A DNA stretch of 64,000 nt from JANMDN01 sp031376285 (GTDB lineage: Bacteria; Actinomycetota; Thermoleophilia; Miltoncostaeales; Miltoncostaeaceae), in NCBI GenBank assembly GCA_031376285.1, contig JANMDN010000010.1:69631-133630 (forward strand), given 5' to 3'. How positions within the stretch are numbered: the stretch's first letter is position 1; each line of letters starts with the position of its first letter. A program made the translations under genes and the position numbers. Of the stretch, positions 43,912-53,649 are shown one piece after another. The notes beneath the pieces are model-generated. The model worked only from the letters and a program-made list of their open reading frames with translations. It was not told the DNA's origin and made no database searches.

Positions 43912-45825
43912 CTAGTTCGCCCTCAAGAGCACGGTGGCGATGAGCCCGAGGACAACGACGCCACCGACCATCGCGGCCGTGTAGCCGCGGACGAGGCCAC
44001 CTTCGAGGCGCGAGATGACTCCGGAGATCACCCTCACAAGGCTGGACGCGCCGTCCACGAGACCCTGTGCGCCGCGCGGCTCAACCTTGGTGAGGAAGAC
44101 CTCGCCGATCTGCTTGGTTGGCTCGATGACTGTTCCTTCGAAGATGTCGTCGAATCGGTAGGCGTCCCGCAGCACCGAACGGGGCCCGCGGGCGACGCCG
44201 GCAAGCTCCAGGCGGCGCTTGGGGTCGCGCCCGAAGATCTGCCAGGCAACAACGATCCCGCCGGCAGCGACGAGCGTCGAGGCGATCCCAGTGATCCATT
44301 CCGCCGAGTGCGTCACCTCGGCCGGCCCGAGCGGCCCGCCAGCGACGACCGGGTCGAGCCAGGTCGTCATCGCGTCCCAGACGCCGGGGATCTCGATCCA
44401 GCCGACGATCGCGGCACCGACCGTCAGAATTGCGACGGGAACGGTCATCGCCCAACCAGGCATGTGTAGGTGTTCGTAGCCGCCTTCGCGGTCGGGACCC
44501 ATAAACGTTCGGAAGAAGAGGCGGAACATGTAGAAGGCCGTCAGCGCAGCGGCGACGATGCCGACAACCCAGAGGCACTTGCCGAGGGCGCCAGCGCTCC
44601 AAGCGTGGGCAAGGATCGCGTCCTTCGAGAAGAAGCCCGAGAGCCCGGGGACGCCCGCGATCGCCATGCAGCCGATGGCCATCATCAACATCACGCCGCG
44701 CAGGTGCTTGCCGAGCCCACCCATCCGGTCGAGTGACTGCTCCCCGAGGAGTGCGTGGATGACGATGCCGGCGCCGAGGAAGAGGAGCGCCTTGAAGAAG
44801 GCGTGCGTCAAGAAGTGGAACATCGAGCTGGAGTAGGCGTGCAGCCCGGCGCCCATGATCATGTAGCCGATCTGACTGACCGTGCTCCACGCGAGAACAC
44901 GCTTGATGTCGACCTGCACCGTGGCAATGGTCGCCGCCAGAAGCAGCGTGATCGCACCCACAATCGCGACGACGTTGGAGGCACTCGGGGCGAGTTCGTA
45001 GAGCACATTGCAACGGACGATGAGGTAGACGCCAGCGGTCACCATCGTCGCGGCGTGAATGAGTGCGCTGACCGGTGTCGGGCCCTCCATCGCGTCGGGA
45101 AGCCACGTGTGGAGCGGCACCTGCGCGCTCTTTGCGGCGGCCCCGACGAAGAGCAGCAGCGCCACAGCCTCGGCGGCGTATCCGTCGAGCGTCTTCGGTG
45201 CGCTCGCGAAGACCTGATCGAAGTCGAGCGTTCCGGTCTTTGCGAGCAGGATGAACGCGGCGAACACAAGGCCGACATCGCCGATCACGTTGATCACGAA
45301 GGCCTTGCGGGCGGCGGCAACCGCGCTCGGACGGTCGTCGTAGAAGCCGATTAGGAGGTAGGAGGCGAGGCCCACCAGCGCCCAACCGATGATCAGGAAC
45401 ACGAAGTTCCCGGCCTCGACGAGGAGGAGCATCGAGAACACGAAGAAGTTCATCTGCGCGAAGAAGCGCCGGTAGCCGACGTCGTGGGCCATGTATTCGG
45501 TCGAGTAGAGGTGGATCAGGAAGCCCACCCCGGTGATGACGAGCATCATCAGGACCGAGAGCTGGTCGATCCGGATCGCGAGGTCGACGCGCAGGTCGCC
45601 GATCTCGATCCATCGCCAAAGCGACGAGACGTGTGTCCGCTCTTCTGGGTTCTCGCCGAGGAGCGTCCCCCAGGTCGCAAGCGTCAGGATGAACGCGAGC
45701 AGCATGGAGCCGCAGCCAATGACGCGCGTGACCGTCTGCGGTGGCTCCGACGGCCACAGGCTGAGGACGAGCGCGCCGAGGAGCGGCAGCCCGAGGACGA
45801 GCCAGCCGAGGACGCTTGCCGTCAT
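43912..45825 (-). CDS. nuoL: NADH-quinone oxidoreductase subunit L
   Basis: A 637-residue antiporter-like subunit at the distal end of the membrane arm. The core has MLLVEAGNFVFLIIGWALVGLASYLLI, AKSAQVPLHTWLPDAMEGPTPVS and DIKRVLAWSTVSQIGYM. After the core comes the long lateral amphipathic helix region and a final anchoring helix (VVLGLIATVLL). Its start overlaps the nuoK stop by 4 bp. Confidence 0.93.
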   Translation of the reverse strand: MTASVLGWLVLGLPLLGALVLSLWPSEPPQTVTRVIGCGSMLLAFILTLATWGTLLGENPEERTHVSSLWRWIEIGDLRVDLAIRIDQLSVLMMLVITGVGFLIHLYSTEYMAHDVGYRRFFAQMNFFVFSMLLLVEAGNFVFLIIGWALVGLASYLLIGFYDDRPSAVAAARKAFVINVIGDVGLVFAAFILLAKTGTLDFDQVFASAPKTLDGYAAEAVALLLFVGAAAKSAQVPLHTWLPDAMEGPTPVSALIHAATMVTAGVYLIVRCNVLYELAPSASNVVAIVGAITLLLAATIATVQVDIKRVLAWSTVSQIGYMIMGAGLHAYSSSMFHFLTHAFFKALLFLGAGIVIHALLGEQSLDRMGGLGKHLRGVMLMMAIGCMAIAGVPGLSGFFSKDAILAHAWSAGALGKCLWVVGIVAAALTAFYMFRLFFRTFMGPDREGGYEHLHMPGWAMTVPVAILTVGAAIVGWIEIPGVWDAMTTWLDPVVAGGPLGPAEVTHSAEWITGIASTLVAAGGIVVAWQIFGRDPKRRLELAGVARGPRSVLRDAYRFDDIFEGTVIEPTKQIGEVFLTKVEPRGAQGLVDGASSLVRVISGVISRLEGGLVRGYTAAMVGGVVVLGLIATVLLRAN

Positions 45826-46160
45826 CCGCGGAGCCTCGAGAGTTCGTCGACGTCAAGCTCCAAGCGCTGGCGGAAGATCGCGACGACCAGGCCGAGGCCG
45901 ATGACGACCTCAGCGGCAGCGACGACCATCACGATCAGGGCGAAGATCTGCCCGCCCGTGTCGTTCCAGTAGCGGGCAAAGCCGACGAGCGCGACGTTTG
46001 CGCCGTTCAACATCAGCTCGACCGCGAGGAGTAGGAGCAGGGGGTTGCGTCGGATGAGCACGCCAACGAGGCCCAGAAGAAAGAGTGCACCGGAGAGCGC
46101 GAGGTAGAACCCGAGAGGAATCTCGCCCGTGCCAACCGGCGTGGTGACGGCAAGCTCCAC
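45822..46160 (-). CDS. nuoK: NADH-quinone oxidoreductase subunit K
   Basis: A 112-residue subunit with three helices. The conserved glutamates are in LLLLAVELMLNGANVALV and VVAAAEVVIGLGLVVAIFR, which line the proton path. The start is GTG at 46160, close to the nuoJ stop (2 bp). It bridges NuoN with NuoJ, NuoH and NuoA. Confidence 0.92.
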   Translation of the reverse strand: MELAVTTPVGTGEIPLGFYLALSGALFLLGLVGVLIRRNPLLLLLAVELMLNGANVALVGFARYWNDTGGQIFALIVMVVAAAEVVIGLGLVVAIFRQRLELDVDELSRLRG

Positions 46161-46162
46161 GC

Positions 46163-46693
46163 CTACCTCGAACCTTCAGCCTGGACGGCACGCTTGGCGA
46201 GCATCACCGCGCCGACGGCGGCGACGAGAAGGACCAGCGAGGTCACCTCGAAGGGGACGAGGTAACGGCGTAGGAACGCGTCGCCGATCGCCTTCGGGCT
46301 TCCGATGTCGGGTCCCTCCCCGAGGGTCACGAGTTTGTCTTGAAGACGAATGTTGGCGTTCAGGAGCGCGACGGCTCCGAGTGCGCCGACGACACCGACG
46401 GCGATCAAGGCAAGCGGTTGCACCCGCCACGCTCGGTCCGGCCCGAGGTCAGCTTGGCGTTCGCCGAGGTAGGCGATCACGAAGAGGAAGAGCACGACGA
46501 TCGCGCCCGCGTAGACGATGATCTGGATCGCGGCCACGAACGGCGCTGCCTGGAGCAGGAAGAGCAGCGCAACCGAGAGCAGCGTCCCGATCAGCGCGAC
46601 CGTCGCCTGGAAGGCGTTGCGCAGCGACACCACGCAGACGCCGCAGCTCATTGCCGCGATGGCGGCGACGGCGAATGTGATCTGCTCACCCAA
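46163..46693 (-). CDS. nuoJ: NADH-quinone oxidoreductase subunit J
   Basis: A 176-residue subunit with five helices. QIIVYAGAIVVLFLFVIAYLGER is the diagnostic helix 3 with its pi-bulge region, and VTSLVLLVAAVGAVMLAKR is helix 5. The start is TTG 46693, weakly supported; a later ATG would delete half of helix 1. A 39-bp gap separates it from nuoI, the largest inside the operon. Confidence 0.9.
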   Translation of the reverse strand: MGEQITFAVAAIAAMSCGVCVVSLRNAFQATVALIGTLLSVALLFLLQAAPFVAAIQIIVYAGAIVVLFLFVIAYLGERQADLGPDRAWRVQPLALIAVGVVGALGAVALLNANIRLQDKLVTLGEGPDIGSPKAIGDAFLRRYLVPFEVTSLVLLVAAVGAVMLAKRAVQAEGSR

Positions 46694-46732
46694 GGCGGGC
46701 GCAGCCTAGCGTCTTGGACGGGACCATTCTCA

Positions 46733-47197
46733 TCAGTCGAAGACGTCGAACTCGGTACGCACGGGCACGGTCTTCGGGTGCGGCGCGAGGAGCATTTCCT
46801 TCGTGTAGATGAGGTTCCGTCGGTCGTACTCGGAAAGCTCGTACTCGCCCTCGAGGGTGATCGCGTCGAAGGGGCAGGCCACCTCGCAGTAGCCGCAGAA
46901 GATGCACCGGCTCATGTTGATCTCGTAGATCCGGGCGTACCGCTCACCGGCCGAGACGCGCTTCTCGGGCGTGTTCTCCTCGGCGACGACGCGGATGCAG
47001 TCCGCCGGGCACGCCGCGGCGCACAGCGAGCAGCCGACGCACTTTTCGAGGCCGTTCTCGAAGCTCCACAGTCGGTGGCGCCCGCGAAAGCGCGGGAAGA
47101 CGGGCGTCTTCTTTTCGGGATAGCCGATCGTCTCGGGGCGCTTCAGCAGGTGCTTGAAGGTGACGCCGAATCCCTTAAGGGTGTCTTGGATGCTCAC
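46733..47197 (-). CDS. nuoI: NADH-quinone oxidoreductase subunit I
   Basis: A 154-residue ferredoxin-like subunit carrying clusters N6a and N6b. The two 4Fe-4S motifs are CVGCSLCAAACPADC and CIFCGYCEVACPFDA. It relays electrons from NuoG towards NuoB. The N-terminal helix contacts the membrane arm. It lies 7 bp after nuoH. Confidence 0.94.
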   Translation of the reverse strand: MSIQDTLKGFGVTFKHLLKRPETIGYPEKKTPVFPRFRGRHRLWSFENGLEKCVGCSLCAAACPADCIRVVAEENTPEKRVSAGERYARIYEINMSRCIFCGYCEVACPFDAITLEGEYELSEYDRRNLIYTKEMLLAPHPKTVPVRTEFDVFD

Positions 47198-47204
47198 ACG
47201 AGGC

Positions 47205-48200
47205 TCAGTTCTTGAACGCGAGGCCGGTGATGATGGCGGTGATGAGGAGGTTGATCGTCGAAAGCGGCAGAAGGACCTTCCATCCGAGTTTCATGAGGCG
47301 GTCGTAACGAAGACGGGGCAGGGTCGCGCGCAGCCAGATGAACCCGAGGATGAGCACGAAGATTTTGAGGGCAAGCCAGATCCACCCCGGAAGCCACGGT
47401 CCGGAGTAGCCGCCGAAAAAGAGCGTCACGCCAAGGGCCGAGACGACGATCATGTTCAGATACTCGGCCATCGTGAACATCGCAAAGCGAAGGCCCGCGT
47501 ACTCGGTCTGGTAGCCAGCAACGAGTTCACTCTCGGCCTCGGGAAGGTCAAATGGCGGACGGTTCGTCTCAGCGATCGCGCACAGGCAGAAGATGATGAA
47601 CGAGAGGGGCTGGAGCACGACGTACCAGACCGTGTTGGCCTGGGACTCGACGATCCCCCGAAGCGATAGCGTCTGAGACATCATCACGACACCGATCACG
47701 GTCAGACCCATCGCGACCTCGTAGCTCACGAGCTGTGCCGCGGTCCGCGCCGCCCCCAGAAGCGAATACTTGTTGCCGCTCGCCCAGCCTCCGAGGATCA
47801 GCCCGTAGAAGCCGAGGCTCGACAGGGCGAACACGACAAGCAGCGCGATCGGGAGGTCGGTGCCGTAGAAGTTGATGGTGTGGCCGAACCAGGTGGTCGT
47901 CCCGCCGAAGGGGATGAGAGCCAGCCCGCCAACAGCCGCAAAGAGGCTCACCAGAGGCGCGAGGCCGAACACGTAACGGTTGGCTCCCTGGGGAGTGAAG
48001 CCCTCCTTGAAGACGAGCTTCACCACGTCGGCGAGCGGCTGGAGGAGCCCAAACGGCCCGGTCCGGTTCGGCCCGGGACGGAGCTGGAAGCGTCCGATGA
48101 GCTTGCGTTCGAGCAGCGTGATGTAGGCAAACGCCGTCACCACGATGAAGACAACGAGGCCCGCCTTGATGGCGATGACCCAGAAGGCTTCCTGCGGCAT
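47205..48200 (-). CDS. nuoH: NADH-quinone oxidoreductase subunit H
   Basis: A 331-residue membrane subunit with eight helices forming part of the quinone chamber. Hallmarks are LLERKLIGRFQLRPGPNR, GLLQPLADVVKLVFKE, AETNRPPFDLPEAESEL and GYQTEYAGLRFAMF. It touches the nuoG stop by 1 bp. This is the entry of the membrane arm. Confidence 0.94.
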   Translation of the reverse strand: MPQEAFWVIAIKAGLVVFIVVTAFAYITLLERKLIGRFQLRPGPNRTGPFGLLQPLADVVKLVFKEGFTPQGANRYVFGLAPLVSLFAAVGGLALIPFGGTTTWFGHTINFYGTDLPIALLVVFALSSLGFYGLILGGWASGNKYSLLGAARTAAQLVSYEVAMGLTVIGVVMMSQTLSLRGIVESQANTVWYVVLQPLSFIIFCLCAIAETNRPPFDLPEAESELVAGYQTEYAGLRFAMFTMAEYLNMIVVSALGVTLFFGGYSGPWLPGWIWLALKIFVLILGFIWLRATLPRLRYDRLMKLGWKVLLPLSTINLLITAIITGLAFKN

Positions 48201-50500
48201 CAGACGGTCGCCTCAGGGGCGACGGTCACACGGACCGAGCTGCGGCCGGCCGGAAGGAGGGCTTCCGTGCCAGCACCGAGGCCGAGCCAGACGTATGCGC
48301 CGGTCTCGGCAAGACGCTCGTCGGTGCGCAAGGGCAGCACGCACGAGCCGTGGGGCGAGCTCACACGAACCATCGAGCCGGTCGCAAGCCCATTTGCCGC
48401 CGCGACCGACGGGTGCAGCGCCAGCTCGGGCGCCGGCCGAACGCGAGCGAGCGCCTCAGAGCGGCGAGCGTCGCCACCAAAGATCGGCGTCGTCACGACA
48501 AGCGCGAGTCCCTCCCCTGAGGGTTCGACGGCCGACGGGGGTATGGCCGGAGCGGAGGTGGCGATGAGCGGCTGCCCGAGGGATCCGAGCGTCGAGTAGG
48601 TCATGCCCGCAAACGCCGGGTAGGACGCCGCGATTGTCGAGAAGACCTGCGCGGGTGTCCGCTCGCGAGGGGGTGTTCCGAGCCGGTGCGCGAGCGCGAT
48701 CAGGAGTTCCCAGGCGGGCGCCGCCCCGGCCGGGCCTGCCGCGGCGGGGCGCAGCCGTTGCGCGCGACCGTTCATCGAGACGAGCACGCCCTCGCGCTCG
48801 TATGCGCTCAGCGCGGGAAGCACGACGTCGGCTCGGGTGGTCAGGGCCGTTCGATGCGTGCCGATCTCGATCACGCACTTCGCCTTGGCGGCCGCCGCGG
48901 TCCACCGCTCGCTCCCGGCGCCAGCGCACGGGTTCGCGTGGATGGTCACGAGCACGTCGACGATTCCCGCTTCGAGGGCGTCGAGCACACCGCTGGTTTC
49001 AAGGCCGATGGCCCGGAGTCCGGCGCCGTTTGCCCCGTTTCCGAGTTCGATCTGGCGTGCCCCGGCGTTCGTGCTGAGGGCGTTTGCGAGCGCCGCGGCG
49101 GCCGCGGGCTCGGCGGCCAGGTCGGCCTCGTCCCAGCAGACGACGGGATGCTTCGCCGCCGCGATCCGTTCGGCGAGCCCCTCGAGCCCTCCGGCGAGCG
49201 CGCCCGGTGCGGTGCGCATCGTCTCGCCAAGCGCGTCGACGGAGTGCGGTCGCGGTCCGACGCTCACGATCTTGGCGCCGCGACGACGCGCCTTGCGGAG
49301 ACGAAGCTCGACGATGGGCTGCTGATTGGCCGGGTCGCCACCGACGACAACGACAAGATCTGCGCGGTCGAGGTCGCCGAGCTGCGCGCTCGGTACCTCT
49401 CGGAGTGGGCCAAGCCCAGCGGAGGGAATGCCGAGGCGTGACACCGGCGCGCCTCGGAGCGTCGTCTCAGCGAGACGTCGGGCGAGGAAGCCCTCTTCGA
49501 CGGTCGCCTTCGGGCCTACGAGCACCGCTGCCCGGATGCCCTGCCGCAGCAGGATCGCCGCGGCACTTCCGACGGCGCGGTCGATTGTGACCGAACGCTC
49601 ACCGACGCCGTCGCGCAGGATGGGTTCGGCGATGCGATCCGAAGAACGGCTCGTGTCGTAGGCCCAGCGACCCTTGTCGCAGAGCCATCCCTCTTCGACG
49701 TCCATGTTCGGCTCGGGGCGGCCCGTGACGCGCTTGATCTCACCCTCACGCGTCGTCAGCTCCGTATTGCAGCCGACCGAGCAGTGCGCACAGACCGACG
49801 GGGCGTTCTGGATGTCCCATGGTCGGCTGACGAAGCGGTACGGGATGCTCGTAAGCGCCCCGACCGGGCAGAGGTCGATGATATTGCCGGTGAAGTTGCT
49901 CGTGTACGGCTCGCCCGAGAAGGTCGCGACCTCGGTCTGCTCGCCGCGATCCTGAAAGGTCAGCTGGCCATCTTCGGCGACGTCCTGGCTGAAGCGCACG
50001 CAGCGGTAGCAGGCGATGCAGCGTTCGCGGTCGATCGCGACGAGCGGCGAGAGGTCGAGCGGCTTCGGGAAGTGACGCTTCGGCTCGACAAAGCGCGTCT
50101 CACCGGGTCCGAACTCGAAGGTGCGATCTTGGAGCGGGCACTCGCCACCCTTGTCGCAGACGGGGCAGTCGAGCGGATGGTTGGCGAGCAGAAGCTCGAG
50201 CACCCCATCCTGGGCATCCTTGACTTGCTGGGTCTGCGTGTAGACGACCATGTCGGGTGTGGCGACCGTGCTGCAGCCGGTTTGGAGGCCTCTGCTGCCC
50301 TCGATCTCGACCAGGCACATCCTGCAGGCGCCGATCGGCGGGCCAAGGCGCGGCTCGTAACAGAAAATCGGGATCTCGATGTCGAGGAGCTTCGCCGCTT
50401 CGACGAGCAGGGTTCCCTTCGGGACGGTCAGCGTGCGGCCGTCGATCTCGAAGGTAACCGCGTCGGTTGCGGGGGGAGCGGTGGTGGTCTTGTCAGACAT
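48200..50500 (-). CDS. nuoG: NADH-quinone oxidoreductase subunit G
   Basis: A 766-residue iron-sulfur subunit. The N-terminal ferredoxin domain has CYEPRLGPPIGACRMC, then CPVCDKGGECPLQD, the CIACYRCVRFSQDV cluster and the 4Fe-4S CAHCSVGCNTEL of the molybdopterin-oxidoreductase-like part. No molybdenum is expected in NuoG. The C-terminal third (from about 550) holds a divergent molydop-binding-like domain. It overlaps nuoF by 8 bp. Confidence 0.93.
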   Translation of the reverse strand: MSDKTTTAPPATDAVTFEIDGRTLTVPKGTLLVEAAKLLDIEIPIFCYEPRLGPPIGACRMCLVEIEGSRGLQTGCSTVATPDMVVYTQTQQVKDAQDGVLELLLANHPLDCPVCDKGGECPLQDRTFEFGPGETRFVEPKRHFPKPLDLSPLVAIDRERCIACYRCVRFSQDVAEDGQLTFQDRGEQTEVATFSGEPYTSNFTGNIIDLCPVGALTSIPYRFVSRPWDIQNAPSVCAHCSVGCNTELTTREGEIKRVTGRPEPNMDVEEGWLCDKGRWAYDTSRSSDRIAEPILRDGVGERSVTIDRAVGSAAAILLRQGIRAAVLVGPKATVEEGFLARRLAETTLRGAPVSRLGIPSAGLGPLREVPSAQLGDLDRADLVVVVGGDPANQQPIVELRLRKARRRGAKIVSVGPRPHSVDALGETMRTAPGALAGGLEGLAERIAAAKHPVVCWDEADLAAEPAAAAALANALSTNAGARQIELGNGANGAGLRAIGLETSGVLDALEAGIVDVLVTIHANPCAGAGSERWTAAAAKAKCVIEIGTHRTALTTRADVVLPALSAYEREGVLVSMNGRAQRLRPAAAGPAGAAPAWELLIALAHRLGTPPRERTPAQVFSTIAASYPAFAGMTYSTLGSLGQPLIATSAPAIPPSAVEPSGEGLALVVTTPIFGGDARRSEALARVRPAPELALHPSVAAANGLATGSMVRVSSPHGSCVLPLRTDERLAETGAYVWLGLGAGTEALLPAGRSSVRVTVAPEATV

Positions 50501-51791
50501 GGGCCACCTCCATCGGGGCCGGTACGGGCGAGCCCGCTTCGATCACGCGGACGAAGTCCTCACGGAAGAGTTCGATGGCACTCTTGATCGGCGCGACGGC
50601 GCCGTCAGCCAGTGCGCAAAGGGTCTTTCCGGCGATGCGACCAAAGAGCGACTGTAGGAGGTCGAGGTCCGCGACACGGCCTTCTCCGTCGACCATCCGT
50701 TGCAGGATCTTCTCGAGCCAGCCGGTGCCCTCACGACACGGAGTGCACTTCCCGCAGGACTCGTGCCGGTAGAAGTGCGCGAGGCGAAGCGAGGCGCGGA
50801 CGATGCAGCCGGAGTCGTCCATCACGATGCAGCCACCCGAGCCGAGGAACGTGCCGGCGGCGGCGAGCGATTCGTAATCAAGGGGCGTGTCGAGGTGTTG
50901 GCTTGCGAGCACTGGCACCGACGATCCGCCCACCCAGCAGGCCTTGAACTTGCGTTCGCGGCGCATCCCACCGGCCATGTCGAAGATCAGCTCGCGAAGC
51001 GTCGTCTCACCGAGCACGACCTCGTAGTTCCCGGGCGCCATGACGTGGCCGGAGACCGAAAAGAGCTTCGTTCCGGGGCTCTTCTCCGGGCCGATTCCGG
51101 CGTACCAGTCGGCCCCATTGACCATGATCGGCGGCACGGCGGCGAGCGTCTCGACATTGTTGATGAGCGTCGGGCACCCGTAGAGGCCGGCCACAGCGGG
51201 GAACGGAGGCTTCAGTCGCGGCTGACCGCGCTTGCCTTCGAGGCTTTCGAGGAGGCCGGTCTCCTCACCGCAGATGTAGGCGCCCGCGCCACGGTAGATG
51301 GTGATGTCGAAGTCATAGCCGGCCCGCGGCAGCGCCGAGCCCAGGAGCCCCGCCTCACGGGCCTGGCGTACGGCGTCGTCGAGGATGCGCGCCTGGTGCT
51401 CGTACTCGCCGCGGATGTAGATGTAGCCACGGTGCGCGGCGATGGCGTAGCCGGCGATGACCATCCCCTCCAGAAGCTGGAAGGGGTTCATCTCCATGAT
51501 CTCCCGGTCCTTGAAGGTCCCCGGCTCGGACTCGTCGGCGTTGCAGACGAGGTAGGTCGGCACGGGGGAACTCTTCGGGAGGAAGCTCGCCTTGCGGCCC
51601 ATCGGGAAGCCGGCGCCACCCCGGCCGCGAAGGCCAGACCGGGTGAGCGCGTAGAGGACCTCGTCGGGCTCCATCTCGGTGAGGGCCTTCTGCATGCCCG
51701 CGTAGCCACCGGCGGCGCGGTAGGCGTCGAGGCTCGTGAGGGGTGCGCCGCCGTTTTCACGGTGGCGGTAGACGGAGTTCATGATCGGCAT
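50493..51791 (-). CDS. nuoF: NADH-quinone oxidoreductase subunit F
   Basis: A 432-residue NADH-oxidising subunit. The FMN/NADH loop is GLRGRGGAGFPMGRK, the NADH site includes NADESEPGTFKDR, and GAYICGEETGLLESLEGKRG is canonical. The 4Fe-4S cluster N3 uses ESCGKCTPCREG plus a later cysteine. Start ATG 51791 is chosen; ATG 51782 is also in frame. It lies 2 bp after nuoE. Confidence 0.93.
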   Translation of the reverse strand: MPIMNSVYRHRENGGAPLTSLDAYRAAGGYAGMQKALTEMEPDEVLYALTRSGLRGRGGAGFPMGRKASFLPKSSPVPTYLVCNADESEPGTFKDREIMEMNPFQLLEGMVIAGYAIAAHRGYIYIRGEYEHQARILDDAVRQAREAGLLGSALPRAGYDFDITIYRGAGAYICGEETGLLESLEGKRGQPRLKPPFPAVAGLYGCPTLINNVETLAAVPPIMVNGADWYAGIGPEKSPGTKLFSVSGHVMAPGNYEVVLGETTLRELIFDMAGGMRRERKFKACWVGGSSVPVLASQHLDTPLDYESLAAAGTFLGSGGCIVMDDSGCIVRASLRLAHFYRHESCGKCTPCREGTGWLEKILQRMVDGEGRVADLDLLQSLFGRIAGKTLCALADGAVAPIKSAIELFREDFVRVIEAGSPVPAPMEVAHV

Positions 51792-51793
51792 GG

Positions 51794-52294
51794 CTAGCGG
51801 GCGTACTCCGTTGGGGCGGGCGCGGCGCGTAGCTCGTCGAGCAGGCGGTCGGCGTCCTCGTTTGTGAGTGGGCCACGCATCGCGTCGGCGTTCACCTGAA
51901 TACAGGCGGCGCGGTCGCAGGCGCCAAGGCACTGGGCCTCTTGCACCGTGAACATCCCGTCGGGGGTCGTCCCGCCGTGGTGGTCGAGCCCGAGGCGCTC
52001 GCAGATGTGGTGCAGCAGCTCATCCGAGCCGCGAAGCATGCAGGGGAGCGTGATGCAGACCGAGATCACCCAACGGCCGGTCGTTTCCAGATAGAGGCGG
52101 TCGTAGAACGTGGCGACGCTCTCGACAAATGCCTGCGAGAGGTTGGTCGCCTCCGCGACGGCCGCGAGGTCGTCAGCGGTGAGGTAGCCCTTCTCGGTCT
52201 GGGCGAACTTCAGGGCCGGCAGGATGAGCGAGCGCTCCTGGGCGAACTCATGACGGATCTGGTCGATGTGGGCGCGAATTTGGTCTGCGGTCAA
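51794..52294 (-). CDS. nuoE: NADH-quinone oxidoreductase subunit E
   Basis: A 166-residue subunit with the N1a 2Fe-2S cluster. Its four cysteines are in CITLPC and CLGACDRAAC. The N-terminal helical part (LPALKFAQTEKGYL, VAEATNLSQAFVESVATFYDRL) is typical. The start is TTG 52294, overlapping the nuoD stop (TTGA). Its presence with NuoF shows that the complex uses NADH, not ferredoxin alone. Confidence 0.92.
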   Translation of the reverse strand: MTADQIRAHIDQIRHEFAQERSLILPALKFAQTEKGYLTADDLAAVAEATNLSQAFVESVATFYDRLYLETTGRWVISVCITLPCMLRGSDELLHHICERLGLDHHGGTTPDGMFTVQEAQCLGACDRAACIQVNADAMRGPLTNEDADRLLDELRAAPAPTEYAR

Positions 52295-53649
52295 CGGTCG
52301 ACTCCGCCCATGACGTTGTCGAGGCTGCCGATCATTACGATCAGGTCGGCCAGGTACGCGCCCTGGCACATCGGCCGGAGCGCCTGCAGGTTGACGAAGC
52401 TGGGGTCGCGCATGTGGCAGCGGTAGGGCTTCGGGCCACCGTCGGCGACGACGTAGCAGCCGAGTTCACCGCGGGGGCTTTCGACCGGCACGTAGACCTC
52501 GCCCTCGGGGACCGGGAAGCCCTCGGTGACGAGCTTGAAGTGGTGGATCAGTGCCTCCATTGAGGTGTGCAGCTCGGCGCGCGGCGGGAGGACGACTTTG
52601 CGGTCGTCGGCGATGTGGCTTCCCTCGGGCATCCCGTCGAGGGCCTGCTCGATGATCTTCACCGACTCCCGGATCTCACGCAGGCGCAGGACGTAGCGCG
52701 CGTAGGCGTCGCCGTCGGTGGCGACCGGTACCTGGAAGTCGAAGTGCTCGTAGCCCGAGTAGGGCGCGGCCTTTCGCAGGTCGAGGTCGACGCCGGCTGC
52801 GCGAAGGGCCGGCCCGGTGACGCCAAGCCCGATGAGCTGTTCGGCGGGAAGGATGCCGACGCCCTTGGTTCGGTCCATCCAGATCGTGTTCCCAGAGAGG
52901 AGCTGCTCCCACTCGTCGACCCGGTCGGGCAGCTCCTTGATGAAGGTGCGAAGGCCCTTCTCGAAGCCCGGGGGCATGTCAGCCGAGCAGCCACCGACCT
53001 GGAAGAAGCAGGTGTTCATCCGCTCGCCGGAGATCATCTCGCCGAGGTCGAGCGCCCGGTCGCGCTCACGGTAGGTGTAGAAGAAGATCGTGATGGCGCC
53101 GAGTTCAAGACCGCTCGTGCCAAGCCAGACGAGGTGGCTCGCGATGCGGTTCAGCTCGCACATCACGACGCGGATGTACTCGGCGCGCTTGGGGATCTCG
53201 AGCCCGAGGAGCTTCTCGACGGCCATCGTGTAGGCATGCGTGTTGAAGTACGGCGCGAGGTAATCCATCCGAGTGACGAGCGTGATCGCCTGCCAGTAGG
53301 TCTTGTTCTCGCACTGCTTCTCGATGCCGGTGTGGAGGTAGCCGATCACCGGGTGGACGTCGCGAACGGTCTCGCCGTCGAGTTCGGTGATGAGGCGGAG
53401 CACGCCGTGGGTCGAGGGGTGCTGCGGCCCGAGGTTGATGACCATCGGTTCGCGGATACCGGGGGTGAGGTCCTCGCCGGCTTCGGCCGCCTTGACCCGT
53501 GCGAGGGCCTCTTCGGGTGTGTAGGCCTCGACCTGGGCGATGGCCCGCTCGGTCTCAGTCAGGTCGCGACCTTCACGGGTCGCCGCCTCGATCGCCTCCC
53601 GGGCTTCGAGGGCGATCGGGAACCCAGCTTCACGGTTAGACGGCGTCAC
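52291..53649 (-). CDS. nuoD: NADH-quinone oxidoreductase subunit D
   Basis: A 452-residue 49-kDa-type subunit that forms the quinone site with NuoB. Motifs are INLGPQHPSTHGVLR, HTGIEKQCENKTY, ELNRIASHLVWLG and the C-terminal ADLIVMIGSLDNVMGGVDR. About 65 residues precede the conserved start, an N-terminal extension rich in Glu and Ala. GTG 53649 overlaps nuoC by 14 bp; a shorter start inside the extension is possible. Confidence 0.92.
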   Translation of the reverse strand: MTPSNREAGFPIALEAREAIEAATREGRDLTETERAIAQVEAYTPEEALARVKAAEAGEDLTPGIREPMVINLGPQHPSTHGVLRLITELDGETVRDVHPVIGYLHTGIEKQCENKTYWQAITLVTRMDYLAPYFNTHAYTMAVEKLLGLEIPKRAEYIRVVMCELNRIASHLVWLGTSGLELGAITIFFYTYRERDRALDLGEMISGERMNTCFFQVGGCSADMPPGFEKGLRTFIKELPDRVDEWEQLLSGNTIWMDRTKGVGILPAEQLIGLGVTGPALRAAGVDLDLRKAAPYSGYEHFDFQVPVATDGDAYARYVLRLREIRESVKIIEQALDGMPEGSHIADDRKVVLPPRAELHTSMEALIHHFKLVTEGFPVPEGEVYVPVESPRGELGCYVVADGGPKPYRCHMRDPSFVNLQALRPMCQGAYLADLIVMIGSLDNVMGGVDR